64,000 bases of DNA, from positions 2,046,001-2,110,000 of the forward strand of contig NZ_CP041198.1 of the NCBI RefSeq assembly GCF_006517815.1, in the 5' to 3' direction. Source of the stretch: Pseudarthrobacter sp. NIBRBAC000502770. GTDB taxonomy: Bacteria; Actinomycetota; Actinomycetes; Actinomycetales; Micrococcaceae. A model generated the notes under the pieces. That model searched no databases, was not told the DNA's origin, and was given only the letters and a program-made list of their open reading frames with translations. This document shows positions 17,866 to 27,272 of the stretch, piece by piece; the stretch's first letter is position 1; every line of letters starts with the position of its first letter. The position numbers and the translations under genes are program-made.

Positions 17866-19040
17866 CGCGACACCTCCGAGAGCCTGACGTTTTCCAGCGC
17901 GGCCGCGAGCGCAGCCCTTTCGGCGGGGTCGGCGTCCCGTCCCCGCACGTGGTCCAGGAACCCGCAGCAGACGGCCAGGTCATCCGGTGCGCCGGCGAGC
18001 CTGCTGCTGTAGCTTGCCTCGGCAGGGGCAGCGGCGCCCTGCGGATCGAAGGCCAGGACCAGGGTATCCGGGAACCTGGCGCGCAGCCGTTCCATGGCGC
18101 GTGCGGGACGCTGGGCATCGGTCAGGGTGACCTGGCAATAGGCGGTTTCCGCCCATGCATGGGCGGGATCCGCCAGCAGCTCCTCCAGCGGTCCGCGGAG
18201 TACGGCGAGTGGGCGCGGCGCCTCCCAGAGGACTTCCGCCACCGACGCCACGCCTTCCGGACCAACATCCACCAGCCAGGCACCCTTTTGGTGGGCGGCC
18301 TCGGAGAAGGAATAAGCCAGTGGTGATCCGGAGTACCTGACGGACTCGGACAGCTTTTGCCGGCCGTGCAGGTGGCCCAGCGCGCTGTAGCTGAAACCGT
18401 CGAAGAGGTCCAGGGGAACAGCTCCCACTCCGCCGATGCTGAGGTCACGCTCGCTGTCCGAACTGATGCCGCCGCTGGCGAAAGTGTGCGCCAGGACCAC
18501 CGAGTGGACGGTGGCGGAGGCGGCGCGCCGGGCAATGTCCGCCCGGACCAGGCCTGTTGCGGCGCGGGTGACCTCGAAGTGGCTTGCCGTGTCCACGCCC
18601 AGTTGGTCGGCCACCATCCTGGGTTCGAGCCACGGGATGCCGTACAGCGCCAAGGTGGCGTCTTTGCCTGCAGCGTCCGTTCCCAGCGGGACCAGCAGCG
18701 GCTGGTCGAGGTCCTCCACCCTGGTGCGCAGGTGCACTCCCCCGCGTTCCAGCAGGCGGGACGCGAACCCCAGGCGGATGGCGGAATCGTGGTTGCCGCT
18801 GGTGAGGACCACCTGCGCGCCTGCGGCGGTGAGCCGGACCAGTGCGTCATCGAGGAGATGCACAACGTCCACGCCGGGAAGTGCGCGGTCGTAGACGTCG
18901 CCCGCGATCAGGACGATGTCCACGCTTTCCCGCTCAACCGCCGCCACCAACTGGTCCACGAAGGAGCGCTGGGTGTCGAGCATCCCAACGCCGTGGAAGG
19001 AACGGCCCAGGTGCCAGTCCGAGGTGTGAAGTAACCGCAT
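17862..19040 (-). CDS. sbcD: Exonuclease SbcCD subunit D (Mre11-like nuclease)
   Basis: 392 residues. This metallophosphoesterase nuclease carries the metal-binding motifs in order: MRLLHTSDWHLGRSF, LIAGDVYDRALP, LTSGNHDSAIRL, VVLAHTF and ALGHLHGRQ. The capping domain and C-terminal SbcC-binding region follow. With sbcC it forms a two-gene operon in which stop and start overlap by 4 bases. It processes DNA ends and palindrome-derived hairpins. The aquaporin gene upstream on the same strand ends 56 bases before it and probably has its own promoter. Confidence 0.93.
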   Translation of the reverse strand: MRLLHTSDWHLGRSFHGVGMLDTQRSFVDQLVAAVERESVDIVLIAGDVYDRALPGVDVVHLLDDALVRLTAAGAQVVLTSGNHDSAIRLGFASRLLERGGVHLRTRVEDLDQPLLVPLGTDAAGKDATLALYGIPWLEPRMVADQLGVDTASHFEVTRAATGLVRADIARRAASATVHSVVLAHTFASGGISSDSERDLSIGGVGAVPLDLFDGFSYSALGHLHGRQKLSESVRYSGSPLAYSFSEAAHQKGAWLVDVGPEGVASVAEVLWEAPRPLAVLRGPLEELLADPAHAWAETAYCQVTLTDAQRPARAMERLRARFPDTLVLAFDPQGAAAPAEASYSSRLAGAPDDLAVCCGFLDHVRGRDADPAERAALAAALENVRLSEVSR

Positions 19041-19096
19041 GATCCTAAGTTATCGGCAGCCACTGACAGTGCAGAAAACGCCGCGGCAAACGGCGC

Positions 19097-20026
19097 TCAG
19101 GACCTTTTTCCGTCGAAGAACTCCTGGACCTCGCTGACGCCGCGGGCTTTCTCCTCGCGGGCAGCCCCGGCAGGGACAGGCTCAGTCACGGCAGCCGCGT
19201 CGGCATCATCGTCGTCGTCGTCAGCGTCGGTGCCCTCCCCGGCAGTCTCCACGTCCACAACGGGCGCAGGGGAACCGGTCACGTCGCCGATCCGGAACAC
19301 CAGCCCCGCGATGGCAGCACCAGCCAGCGGCGCCACCAGGAAGACCCACAGCTGCTCCACAGCCCAGCCGGAACTGAAGACGGCGGAAGCAACGGCACGG
19401 GCAGGGTTGAACGGCAGGTTTCCCACCGCCTGGCCCACCTGCAGCAGTGCCGCAAAGGACAGGCCGACGGCGACGGGCGCCACCGTGCGGGCACCCCCTT
19501 CACGGCCGGCGGCTCCCAGGAAAACAGCCACGATGATGGCGGCACCCAGCAGCTCGAGGAGGACGACGGCCGCGAGGGGGGCCTGGATGATGGAGTGCTC
19601 ACCGAAGCCCGCGGCAACGGTGTCGAAAGCCGTGCGGCTGTCCGGGATGCTGGGCAGTGTGCGCAGGATGCCGAACAGGGCCAGGGCGCCCACCAGGGCT
19701 CCGACGAGCTGGGCGGCAGCGTAGGCGGCGGCCGCACCGGCCCGGATCCGGCCGGCCAGGAGGTGCCCCAGGGTGATGGCCGGGTTGAAGTGACCGCCGG
19801 AGATATGCCCGAAGGCCAGCATGGCGGCGGTGACGGCGAGGCCTGCCGCCAGGGCTGAGGGGACCGGGCTGGACTGCGGAATGCTGAACAGGGGCACGCC
19901 CAGGCCGGCCACTGCCAGGAAGAGGCTTCCAAACGCCTCGGCCGCCAGGCGGGGCAGCAGGCCGGTGGGCGCGGAAACAGTGCCGCCGGGCTGCAGTGCG
20001 TCGCGGGCTGGGACAGGGGTGCTCAT
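19097..20026 (-). CDS. MIP/aquaporin family channel with long acidic C-terminal tail
   Basis: 309 residues from the ATG at 20026 (MSTPVPARDA). Six membrane segments plus the two half-helices are present, with NPA boxes at residues 81-83 (GHISGGHFNPAITLG) and 207-209 (LPFNPARAVASA). The first box closely matches AqpZ, suggesting a water channel more than a glycerol facilitator. After the last helix, residues 250-309 form a hydrophilic tail with six consecutive aspartates and a KEEKAR-like charged end. That tail is unusual for AqpZ, which ends soon after helix 6. The upstream in-frame extension is shadow sequence. Confidence 0.87.
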   Translation of the reverse strand: MSTPVPARDALQPGGTVSAPTGLLPRLAAEAFGSLFLAVAGLGVPLFSIPQSSPVPSALAAGLAVTAAMLAFGHISGGHFNPAITLGHLLAGRIRAGAAAAYAAAQLVGALVGALALFGILRTLPSIPDSRTAFDTVAAGFGEHSIIQAPLAAVVLLELLGAAIIVAVFLGAAGREGGARTVAPVAVGLSFAALLQVGQAVGNLPFNPARAVASAVFSSGWAVEQLWVFLVAPLAGAAIAGLVFRIGDVTGSPAPVVDVETAGEGTDADDDDDDADAAAVTEPVPAGAAREEKARGVSEVQEFFDGKRS

Positions 20027-20212
20027 GGTGGGGACCTTTGCTTGTTGGGGGTCTGGGTTCGGGCTGTTTTTGTGGTTCCGGTGCTGCTGCGGGCATCCGT
20101 GCCGGCGCGGGGCAACCCGAGCAGTATCCCAGCCGCGGCTGTGCGTTTGCTGGACGGCAGCTGTCCGGGTGGGGGTAGCCCCGCGTGGAGCGCAGGACCA
20201 CGTGGCCAGGAC

Positions 20213-20224
20213 GGTAAATTTACC
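20213..20224. promoter_or_regulatory. Perfect 12-bp palindrome at the start of the ADP-ribosylglycohydrolase gene
   Basis: GGTAAATTTACC sits two bases before the ATG at 20227, downstream of a possible ribosome site (CCAGGAC). It is the most AT-rich point of the 200-base divergent region. It could be an operator overlapping the leader or a -10-like element of a leaderless transcript. No binding protein can be named. Confidence 0.4.
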
Positions 20225-20226
20225 CC

Positions 20227-21312
20227 ATGAGCTTTGACCACGGTATCCCCGCACCAACCCTTCCATCCCGCATCCGCGGTTCCCTGCTGGGCGGAGCCCT
20301 GGGCGATGCGCTGGGGTACGCCGTGCAATCCGATTCCATTGCCGGGATACGGGAGCGGTTCGGGGCGCGGGGCCTCACCGGGTTCGAGGACCTGGCGGGC
20401 CCCGGTCATTTCTCTGATGACACGCAGCTGACCCTGTACACGGTGGATGGGCTGGTGGAGGCGCTGGAGTGGGCCAACTCCGGCGTAGGCGCGGACGTGA
20501 ACGCCTGCGTTTGGCTGGCCTACCTGCGCTGGCTTGCCGCCCAGGGTGAGGATGCAGGACCCTCCGCGCCGGTACCCCAGCCGCGCTGGATCGACGGCAA
20601 TGGGGTGCTCAGGCAGCGCAGGCGTCCCGACAAGGACTGCCTCAGCGGTCTGGCCACCGGTGAGATGGGAACCGCCATGCGCCCGGTGAACCCCGACGCC
20701 AGGGGCGCCGGCACGGTGATGCGTTCGGCTCCGTTCGGGCTGGTGCCACACATCACGCCCGACGCCGTCTATAAGCTAAGTGCCGACGCCGCCGCCCTGA
20801 CGCACGGGCATCCTTCCGCCCGGCAGGGTTCGGGCATCTTCAGCCTCCTGATCCACCGGTTGGTGTCCGGTGAGGCCCTGCGGGACGCCGCTGCCGGTGT
20901 TACCGCGCACGCCGGCACCGTTGTGAACGTTGCCCCGGAACTGCCGGAGCGCCTTGCGGCCGCCCTGCGGCTCGCGGAGAACGGACTCGTCGGCCCCGAG
21001 GAACTGCAACGCGAGCTCGGCGGGGGCCGGACAGCGGAGGAAGCACTCGCCGTCGCGCTGTATTCCGTCATCGCCACTGCCCCGGCCGACGGGGCGGACA
21101 CGCAGCCCGTTGAGCATTTCCGCAACGCCATGCTGGTGGCCGTGAACCACAGCGGCGCCAGCGACACCACGGGGGCGCTCGCGGGAAACATCCTGGGAGC
21201 CCTTTACGGGGAGGCCTGCCTGCCCGCCACCTGGCTTGAAGCCTTGGAAGCGGCGGAGGTCATCCGCCGAATGGCCGATCAGTTGGTGAAGGTTACGACC
21301 GGCGAAGACTGA
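20227..21312 (+). CDS. ADP-ribosylglycohydrolase family protein
   Basis: 361 residues. Motifs follow the DraG/ARH family: SLLGGALGDALGYAVQSD, then FSDDTQLTLYT carrying the metal-binding Asp pair, GAGTVMRSAPFGL, ALTHGHPSARQGSG and a C-terminal SGASDTTGALAGNILGALYG. The last motif is usually GGDTDT-like; here the first Asp position is altered (SGASDT), so metal binding may differ. These enzymes remove ADP-ribose from proteins or small molecules. It is divergent from the aquaporin and overlaps the converging DUF4395 gene by 20 bases. Confidence 0.85.
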   Translation: MSFDHGIPAPTLPSRIRGSLLGGALGDALGYAVQSDSIAGIRERFGARGLTGFEDLAGPGHFSDDTQLTLYTVDGLVEALEWANSGVGADVNACVWLAYLRWLAAQGEDAGPSAPVPQPRWIDGNGVLRQRRRPDKDCLSGLATGEMGTAMRPVNPDARGAGTVMRSAPFGLVPHITPDAVYKLSADAAALTHGHPSARQGSGIFSLLIHRLVSGEALRDAAAGVTAHAGTVVNVAPELPERLAAALRLAENGLVGPEELQRELGGGRTAEEALAVALYSVIATAPADGADTQPVEHFRNAMLVAVNHSGASDTTGALAGNILGALYGEACLPATWLEALEAAEVIRRMADQLVKVTTGED

Positions 21313-21772
21313 TGTTGTTGCAGGCCTCGCAGACGTCCTCCGGGATCACGCCACGGCGCTGCAAAAACCCGAAGATGGTGCACCCCAGGCAGAATCCCGC
21401 GAAGGCTTCAAGCGACGCAGCTATCACCAGGATGCCCAGGAGCGTCCAGGCTGCCGGCGCCGCACCGGCGGCGAAGAGGAGCAGGGCACCGGTGGACACT
21501 GCCGCACCGATTCCCTGGGCGAAACGCTTGGGCGGCCCGGCAACCAGCTTTACCTTTCCGAGCCGGGGCGTGATTACCTTGACCGAAAGCAGTGCCAGGG
21601 GTGAAATCCGCGGGCCGAAGAGCAGCCGCAGCCAGAATCCGGTGGCGATCGCTGCCAGCCCCCAGCCTGAATTTGCCACAGCGGTGGCGACGGCGAGCAG
21701 CACCACGAGCGCTGCCGTGGTGCGGGCGGCGTACTCATTGACGGGGTTGGGGAATTCGAACAGGGAGGCCAT
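21293..21772 (-). CDS. DUF4395 domain-containing membrane protein
   Basis: 159 residues from the ATG at 21772 (MASLFEFPNPVNEYAART). Four hydrophobic segments are visible. Cysteines occur in a FCLGC pair and a C-terminal CEACN pair, as is typical for DUF4395. The family often accompanies thioredoxin or sulfurtransferase genes, hinting at a redox role, but none is next to it here. The 3' end overlaps the converging ADP-ribosylglycohydrolase gene by 20 bases. Function is unknown. Confidence 0.75.
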   Translation of the reverse strand: MASLFEFPNPVNEYAARTTAALVVLLAVATAVANSGWGLAAIATGFWLRLLFGPRISPLALLSVKVITPRLGKVKLVAGPPKRFAQGIGAAVSTGALLLFAAGAAPAAWTLLGILVIAASLEAFAGFCLGCTIFGFLQRRGVIPEDVCEACNNISLRRS

Positions 21773-21851
21773 CCCGCAAGGGTAGGAGGCAGCCGCAGGA
21801 GCAGCCAAGCTTTGTTGCGCCGCATGACCGCGGGCCCCGCCGCAGGATGGA

Positions 21852-22910
21852 TCAGGCGCCGGCGGCTGTGGCACCGGCCCAGGCTGCCCCGGCGCCGACA
21901 GGAAGTCCCCGGGCTTCTTCTGCACCGCCCACCATCTGCAGGAACTCGCCTTCGGACAGCACTTCAATGGCCTGGCCGCGCTCGTGGACCTCCAGGACAC
22001 GCCGGGCCTTGCCCGTGAGCCTGCCCGAACGCAGGTCCGAGGCCACGAACCCGTCCCCCACCACCAGGACGGTAGTCCGCGCGGTGACCCGGTTCTCGGT
22101 CCGCGCGCCGCACCTGGCCGAGCGAAGTTTGGCGTCCGGACGATTGATGGAGAGCTGCCCGGTGAACACCACGGTCTGGGCGTACAGCGGATGCCCGGGC
22201 TCGGCGTCCAGGTTGGGCTCCGGGTTCAGTCCTTCCTCCGGCCAGCCGGACTGGAACGGGCGGACCAGAGCCGCCCCGTTGCCGGAGTTCCCTGCCAGCG
22301 CCGTGAGGCTGGCCTTTGACAGGTCGCCGGTAGCGGGGTCGAAGGCCTCCTGCCGCGGCATGGCCAGGCCCAGGGACAGGTAGAGTTCGGCGATGCTGTT
22401 GGCACCGTTGCGGGCGGCGATGTCGATGAGGATCCCGGCGCAGGCACGGGCATCTTCCGCGGCGTCGTGGTGGTTAACCAGCGGAACACCTGCTTCCTCG
22501 GCGGCAAACGGGAGGGAGTTGGACACGAGCGAGTAGCAGCGCCGGGACAGCATGACGGTGCAGACATAGTCGTAGGCCGGGCCTGGCAGGCCGGAGACTT
22601 CCAGCGCCGAGCGGATCACGCCAAGGTCGAAGGCAGCATTGTGCGCGACGATCACGTCATCGCCGATGAACGCCCCTATTTCGGGAAACAGCTCGCCAAA
22701 GCGCGGCGAGCCGGCAACATCAGCCGGTGTGATGCCGTGGATCCTGACGTTGTGGTGGTCGAAGATGTCGTATCCCGCCGGCGGACGCATCAGCCAGGAG
22801 GCTTCCGCGACGATCCTGCCGCCTCTCACCTTCGTTAGTCCCACGGAGCACGGGGAGCCCCGGAAGCCGTTGGCCGTTTCGAAGTCGATCGCCGTAAAGT
22901 CCAAACCCAC
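21852..22910 (-). CDS. DEDDh 3'-5' exonuclease with C-terminal BRCT-like domain
   Basis: 352 residues from the GTG at 22910 (VGLDFTAIDFETANG). The exonuclease motifs are Exo I DFETAN, Exo II HNAAFDLGV and Exo III HDAAEDARA, so all metal-binding acids and the general-base His are present, as in the DNA polymerase III epsilon group. After a linker, TVVFTGQLSINRPDAK through VLVVGDGF resembles a BRCT domain, which binds phosphoproteins or DNA ends. It is a repair or proofreading-type nuclease specific to actinobacteria. Longer upstream codons overlap the divergent DedA gene and are rejected. Confidence 0.85.
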   Translation of the reverse strand: MGLDFTAIDFETANGFRGSPCSVGLTKVRGGRIVAEASWLMRPPAGYDIFDHHNVRIHGITPADVAGSPRFGELFPEIGAFIGDDVIVAHNAAFDLGVIRSALEVSGLPGPAYDYVCTVMLSRRCYSLVSNSLPFAAEEAGVPLVNHHDAAEDARACAGILIDIAARNGANSIAELYLSLGLAMPRQEAFDPATGDLSKASLTALAGNSGNGAALVRPFQSGWPEEGLNPEPNLDAEPGHPLYAQTVVFTGQLSINRPDAKLRSARCGARTENRVTARTTVLVVGDGFVASDLRSGRLTGKARRVLEVHERGQAIEVLSEGEFLQMVGGAEEARGLPVGAGAAWAGATAAGA

Positions 22911-22977
22911 GGCCCCTACCTTACCGCCGCGGACCTCCAGCCCCGGGGAGCCCATGCCCGTCAAGTACCCTTGAAAG

Positions 22978-23787
22978 GTGAACTTCCCTGTGATGAATGA
23001 GCTCGCTGTGTCCATGCTGGGCGGTGCGGGACCGGTCCAGCCAAAAATGGCGTCCTTCCTGCCCGATTGGCTGAACCCCCAGGTCTTCCTGGCCGATCCT
23101 GCGCTCGCCCCTTGGGTGGTGCTGCTGGTATGCGGAATCATCTTCGCCGAAACCGGCTTGTTGGTCGGTTTCTTCCTGCCGGGCGATTCCATGCTGTTCA
23201 CCGCCGGCCTGCTGGTCGCCACCGGCACCATCAAGTTCAACATCTGGCTCCTGGCCCTGCTGATCGTGGTTTCCGCCATCATCGGCAACCAGGCCGGCTA
23301 CCTGATCGGTTCCAAAGCGGGCCCTGCGCTCTTCAACAAGCCCGACTCCAAACTGTTCAAACGCGAGAATGTCGAGAGCGCGCACGCGTTCTTTGAGAAG
23401 CACGGCGGCAAGGCGCTTATCCTGGCCCGTTTCGTTCCCATCATCCGGACCTTTGTCCCCGTGATCGTCGGCGTGGCGCAGATGAGCAAGCGCAAGTTCT
23501 TCATCTACAACGTCGTCGGCGCGGTGCTCTGGGGCGGCGGCGTGACCCTGCTCGGGTTCCTGCTGGGCGACACGGTGCCCTGGGTCCGGGACAACCTGGA
23601 CATCATCTTCATCGCCATCGTGCTGGTCTCGGTGGTGCCGATCGGCATAGAAATCCTGCGCGGCATGTCAGCGAAGCGCCAGGCGCAGGCCTACGGCACA
23701 GACACCGTTGACGAATTCATCGAGGAGCACGAACCGGAGGCGGAGCAGAAGACTCCCCGCAACATCCAGGGCCAGCGGCCGGAGTAG
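22978..23787 (+). CDS. DedA/VTT-domain membrane protein
   Basis: 269 residues (longest GTG start; GTG 22990 or ATG 22993 are nearly equal options). Family marks are FAETGLLVGFFLPGDSMLFTAG, GNQAGYLIGSKAG and ARFVPIIRTFVPVIVGVAQM with the conserved Arg residues and reentrant loops. DedA proteins are inner-membrane proteins linked to envelope stability and lipid-carrier recycling (undecaprenyl phosphate flipping in some members). The C-terminal 45 residues form a Glu-rich cytoplasmic tail. It is divergent from the exonuclease gene and ends at a strong terminator. Confidence 0.87.
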   Translation: MNFPVMNELAVSMLGGAGPVQPKMASFLPDWLNPQVFLADPALAPWVVLLVCGIIFAETGLLVGFFLPGDSMLFTAGLLVATGTIKFNIWLLALLIVVSAIIGNQAGYLIGSKAGPALFNKPDSKLFKRENVESAHAFFEKHGGKALILARFVPIIRTFVPVIVGVAQMSKRKFFIYNVVGAVLWGGGVTLLGFLLGDTVPWVRDNLDIIFIAIVLVSVVPIGIEILRGMSAKRQAQAYGTDTVDEFIEEHEPEAEQKTPRNIQGQRPE

Positions 23788-23812
23788 CGGTCCGCCAACG
23801 TCCACCACCGCC

Positions 23813-23849
23813 AAAAAGGTGCGCACCCACGGGGGTGCGCACCTTTTTT
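23813..23849. terminator. Bidirectional Rho-independent terminator
   Basis: A GC stem GGTGCGCACCC / GGGTGCGCACC with an ACGG loop is flanked by AAAAA on the left and TTTTTT on the right, giving a 16-bp stem overall. It terminates the DedA transcript in the plus direction and the rdgB end of the converging operon in the minus direction. Confidence 0.92.
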
Positions 23850-23873
23850 GGAAAGCCGCCCTGCCGCAGGCTT

Positions 23874-24521
23874 TTAGCCTGCCGATTCAAGTGCCGCCAC
23901 GATGGACGGCAGCAGTGCCCGGAAGGCTTTGCCGCGGTGGCTGATGGCGTTCTTTTCCTCGGCGGACAGCTCGGCGCAGCTACGGTTCTCGCCGGCAGGC
24001 CGCAGCACCGGATCGTAGCCAAAGCCGCCGGCGCCCCGCGGTTCACGGAGCAGGACGCCTTCCAGCTGCCCGTACTCCACCACCTCGCGCCCGGGCCCCT
24101 CCGCGTCCGCGGGCATGGCAAGGGCGGCGGCGCACACGAACGCGGCACCGCGGTGTTCGTCGGGAACGTCGGACAGCTGGTTCAGCAGCAGTTCGAGGTT
24201 GGCGGCGTCATCACCGTGGCGTCCCGCCCAGCGGGCGGAGAAAATGCCGGGGGCCCCACCCATGACGTCCACGGCCAGGCCGGAGTCGTCGGCGATGGCA
24301 ACCAGTCCGGTGGCGCCGGCCACCGCGCGCGCCTTCAGCAGGGAGTTCTCGGCGAACGTCACGCCGCTCTCGACGACGTCCGGGGCACCCGCCGCGGCGG
24401 CGTCCACCACCTGGGTATCGACGTCGAGCCCCGGGACCTGTCCGCGCAGCAGTTCACGGAGTTCGCGCAGCTTGCCCTTGTTGTGCGTTGCCAGCACCAG
24501 CCGGGGAGCCGCACCGCTCAC
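23874..24521 (-). CDS. rdgB: Non-canonical purine NTP pyrophosphatase (RdgB/HAM1)
   Basis: 215 residues, GTG start. It hydrolyses ITP, dITP and XTP to monophosphates, keeping deaminated purines out of DNA and RNA. Signatures are [50 protein letters not shown] and [12 protein letters not shown]. The start overlaps the rph stop by 4 bases (GTGA), so the pair is cotranslated. It is the last gene of the clpS-to-rdgB run and is followed by a strong terminator. Confidence 0.94.
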   Translation of the reverse strand: MSGAAPRLVLATHNKGKLRELRELLRGQVPGLDVDTQVVDAAAAGAPDVVESGVTFAENSLLKARAVAGATGLVAIADDSGLAVDVMGGAPGIFSARWAGRHGDDAANLELLLNQLSDVPDEHRGAAFVCAAALAMPADAEGPGREVVEYGQLEGVLLREPRGAGGFGYDPVLRPAGENRSCAELSAEEKNAISHRGKAFRALLPSIVAALESAG

Positions 24522-25276
24522 AGGGTGTCCGCCAGGGTCTCGCGCTGGATGGCAGCCAGCTGGGCCGTGCCCAGGAGAGCCAGGTCCAGGAGCTGGTTCA
24601 GCTCGTCCCGGTCGAACGGGGCACCCTCAGCCGTCCCCTGCACTTCAACGAACTTGCCGGAGCCGGTGACCACCACGTTCATGTCGGTCTCGGCCCGCAC
24701 GTCCTCCACGTAGGGCAGGTCCAGCATGGGAACCCCGTCGATGATGCCCACGGATACCGCCGCAATCGTGTCGATGAGCGGCTGGGCGTTCTTGGCGATG
24801 AGCTTGGTGTCGCGGGCGAACCGGATGGCGTCGGCAAGAGCCACGTAGGCGCCGGTGATGGCTGCGGTCCGGGTCCCGCCGTCGGCCTGGAGGACGTCGC
24901 AGTCCAACACGATGGTGTTCTCGCCCAGGGCCTTGGTGTCGATGATGGAGCGCAGCGAACGTCCGATCAGGCGTGAAATCTCGTGCGTGCGGCCCCCGAT
25001 CTTTCCCTTCACGGATTCCCGGTCCGAACGGGTGTTGGTGGCGCGCGGCAGCATGGCGTACTCGGCCGTGACCCAGCCGCGGCCCTCGCCCTTGAGCCAG
25101 CGCGGCACACCGGCGGTCAGCGATGCCGTGCAGAGCACCCTGGTGTTGCCGAATTCGATCAGCGCCGATCCCTCAGCCTGGTTGGACCATCCGCGGGTGA
25201 TGCTGATGGGCCGGAGCTGGTCGGGGGCACGGCCGTCGGCGCGCACTACGGGCACTGCTGTTGCTTCAGATGTCAT
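24518..25276 (-). CDS. rph: Ribonuclease PH
   Basis: 252 residues. A phosphorolytic 3'-5' exoribonuclease that trims tRNA 3' ends. Typical stretches are [45 protein letters not shown] cut into family blocks, [27 protein letters not shown] (phosphate site) and [19 protein letters not shown]. Length and order are normal. It is coupled to rdgB downstream; upstream, 69 bases separate it from the MBL hydrolase. Confidence 0.95.
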   Translation of the reverse strand: MTSEATAVPVVRADGRAPDQLRPISITRGWSNQAEGSALIEFGNTRVLCTASLTAGVPRWLKGEGRGWVTAEYAMLPRATNTRSDRESVKGKIGGRTHEISRLIGRSLRSIIDTKALGENTIVLDCDVLQADGGTRTAAITGAYVALADAIRFARDTKLIAKNAQPLIDTIAAVSVGIIDGVPMLDLPYVEDVRAETDMNVVVTGSGKFVEVQGTAEGAPFDRDELNQLLDLALLGTAQLAAIQRETLADTL

Positions 25277-25345
25277 GCCTTTAGCTTATCGAGTGCCCGC
25301 GCGGCAGGCAGGCGCCATGGACCCAGGCGCCGGGATCCGGCGTCG

Positions 25346-26143
25346 CTAGATGGTGTAGTGGACGCCCGCCACTGCGACCGCCACGTCGCCGGGAAACACC
25401 GGGCGGGCTTCGGCCATCACGGTGGTCTGGGACGTCCACACCGGGATGTGGGTCAGCAGCAGGCGCCGTGCACCGGCGGCCGCTGCCGCCTCGCCGGCAC
25501 GCTTGCCCGTGAGGTGGACGTCGTTGATGCCGTCGTCGCGGCCCTCTTCGAAGGCCGCCTCGCACAGGAACAGGTCCGCGTCCTTGGCAGCTTCCTCCAG
25601 TCCGGCGCAGGAGTCAGTATCACCGGAATAAGTCAGGACACGGGACACCGGAACGCCGTCCCTGCCGGGCTCCACCACTTCCACACGGAGGGCGTAGGCC
25701 TCTTCGATGGGGTGGTTCACGGCGAACGGGGTGATGGTGAACGGCCCCACGGTCACGGGTTCGCGTTCTGTCCAGTTGGTGAAATCGAACTCTTCGTGCA
25801 TACCGGGATCCAGGGGCAGGCCGTAGGCGGTGGCCATCCGGTCTGCCGTGGCGGCGGGGCCCCACACGGGGATCCTGCCCCGGCCCCAGCCACCGGGCTT
25901 CCAGCGGATGGCAACATGCAGCCCGCACAGGTCCATGCAGTGGTCAGGATGCAGGTGGGTGAGGAAGATCGCGTCGATGTCCTCCAGGTCGGTGTAGCGC
26001 TGGATGGCACCCAAGGCTCCGCTGCCGAGGTCCATCACCACCTTCCAGGTCCGCTCGCCGTCGGTGGCGGTCAAGAGGTAGCACGACGCCGGGGAGCCGG
26101 GTCCGGGGAATGAGCCCGTGCATCCCACGATGGTCAGCTTCAC
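25346..26143 (-). CDS. MBL-fold hydrolase, Rv1339-type (candidate cAMP phosphodiesterase)
   Basis: 265 residues, GTG start overlapping the murI stop by 4 bases. It shows the metallo-beta-lactamase motifs [10 protein letters not shown] (HxHxDH), a following Asp in [10 protein letters not shown] and His in LLLTHIP, with [18 protein letters not shown] at the N-terminus. It lies between murI and rph, exactly where Mycobacterium tuberculosis has Rv1339, reported as an atypical class II cyclic-nucleotide phosphodiesterase. A cAMP phosphodiesterase role is inferred from position and fold; a tRNase Z-like role is the alternative. Confidence 0.85.
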   Translation of the reverse strand: MKLTIVGCTGSFPGPGSPASCYLLTATDGERTWKVVMDLGSGALGAIQRYTDLEDIDAIFLTHLHPDHCMDLCGLHVAIRWKPGGWGRGRIPVWGPAATADRMATAYGLPLDPGMHEEFDFTNWTEREPVTVGPFTITPFAVNHPIEEAYALRVEVVEPGRDGVPVSRVLTYSGDTDSCAGLEEAAKDADLFLCEAAFEEGRDDGINDVHLTGKRAGEAAAAAGARRLLLTHIPVWTSQTTVMAEARPVFPGDVAVAVAGVHYTI

Positions 26144-27168
26144 TGGGCGGACCCTCCACCGCGGCGCGCCCCGGCGAGCCCGCCGCCCACGAAGTTTGAG
26201 ATCCTGGGGCGGTTGCGTGCGCTTTGCGCGGCGGCGATCATCTCCGGAGTAATGCGCGCCAGGCTCCCCGTGGGGTACTGCGCAGCCACGTGGTCCACGT
26301 GCCGGACTGAAAGGACTTCCGGGCCCAGGAACCGGCGGGCGAGCGCCTCGAACTGCCCGGCGTCACCGGTGGCTACGAAGTGGTGCTCGGGCGGGGCCTC
26401 CGAGGTGCGCTGCAGGTTGTGGGTGGCAAGGGCACGGTAGACGTCTTTGGCGGTCTCCTCGGCGCTGGAGACCAGGGTGACGTCGGCGCCCATGACGTAC
26501 GAGATGACGCCGGTCAGCAGCGGGTAGTGGGTGCAGCCCAGCACCACGGTGTCCACCCCGGCGGCCTTCAGCGGCGCGAGGTATTCTTCGGCAACGGCGA
26601 GCAGGGCCGGGCCGGTGGTGATGCCGGCTTCCACGTAGCTGACGAACTCCGGGCACGCCACGGAGGTGATGTCCAGGTCGGGCGCTGCGGCGAAGGTGTC
26701 CTCGTAGGCGCGGGACCCGATGGTCGCGGACGTGCCGATAACGCCCACCTTTCCGGTGCGGGTGGCAGCGACGGCGCGGCGGACCGCGGGCTGGATCACC
26801 TCGATGACGGGGATGCCGTACTTGGCCGTGTACCGTTCACGGGCGTCCCGCAGGACAGCGGCCGACGCCGAGTTGCAGGCGATGGTGAGCAGCTTGACTC
26901 CGGAGTCCACGAGTTCGTCCATCACGCCCAGGGCGTTCGCACGCACCTCGGCGATGGGCAGGGGCCCATACGGGCCGTGGGCTGTGTCTCCCACGTAGAG
27001 GATCGATTCGTTGGGAAGCTGGTCGATGATGGAGCGGGCCACGGTGAGTCCCCCCACACCGGAGTCGAAGACACCGATGGGCCGGGCTTCCGGGGCGGCC
27101 GCCGGCACGTCGCTTGCGGCCGCGGGCTGTGTTTCCGCCGACGGTTCCGCGCTCGAGGCTGTTGTCAT
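26140..27168 (-). CDS. murI: Glutamate racemase
   Basis: 342 residues from ATG 27168. It makes D-glutamate for peptidoglycan. Both catalytic cysteines are seen ([10 protein letters not shown] and [10 protein letters not shown]), together with [17 protein letters not shown] and [11 protein letters not shown]. The start is uncertain: a GTG at 27276 overlaps the DUF2017 stop by 4 bases and would add 36 residues not seen in usual MurI. The ATG has no clear ribosome site but gives the more normal length. The N-terminal 30 residues before the core are Ala/Pro/Glu-rich, and the C-terminus ends in a Gly/Arg-rich tail. Confidence 0.93.
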   Translation of the reverse strand: MTTASSAEPSAETQPAAASDVPAAAPEARPIGVFDSGVGGLTVARSIIDQLPNESILYVGDTAHGPYGPLPIAEVRANALGVMDELVDSGVKLLTIACNSASAAVLRDARERYTAKYGIPVIEVIQPAVRRAVAATRTGKVGVIGTSATIGSRAYEDTFAAAPDLDITSVACPEFVSYVEAGITTGPALLAVAEEYLAPLKAAGVDTVVLGCTHYPLLTGVISYVMGADVTLVSSAEETAKDVYRALATHNLQRTSEAPPEHHFVATGDAGQFEALARRFLGPEVLSVRHVDHVAAQYPTGSLARITPEMIAAAQSARNRPRISNFVGGGLAGARRGGGSAQ

Positions 27169-27272
27169 GGTTATTCGAGGATAGGTGGTCCCGGAAGCGT
27201 CAGTCATCATCTTGTGTCCAGCGACTCGTGTCTCCTGTGTCACAGGAACGGCCTCCCCCTGGCCGCCATGGC

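Noticed and set aside
20769..21191. Minus-strand frame inside the ADP-ribosylglycohydrolase gene
   Set aside because: Low-complexity Ser/Arg/Ala product; the plus-strand gene has the family motifs.
22911..23288. Long N-terminal extension of the exonuclease/BRCT gene
   Set aside because: It is antisense to the DedA gene and shows no family resemblance. The first exonuclease strand begins at the GTG at 22910.
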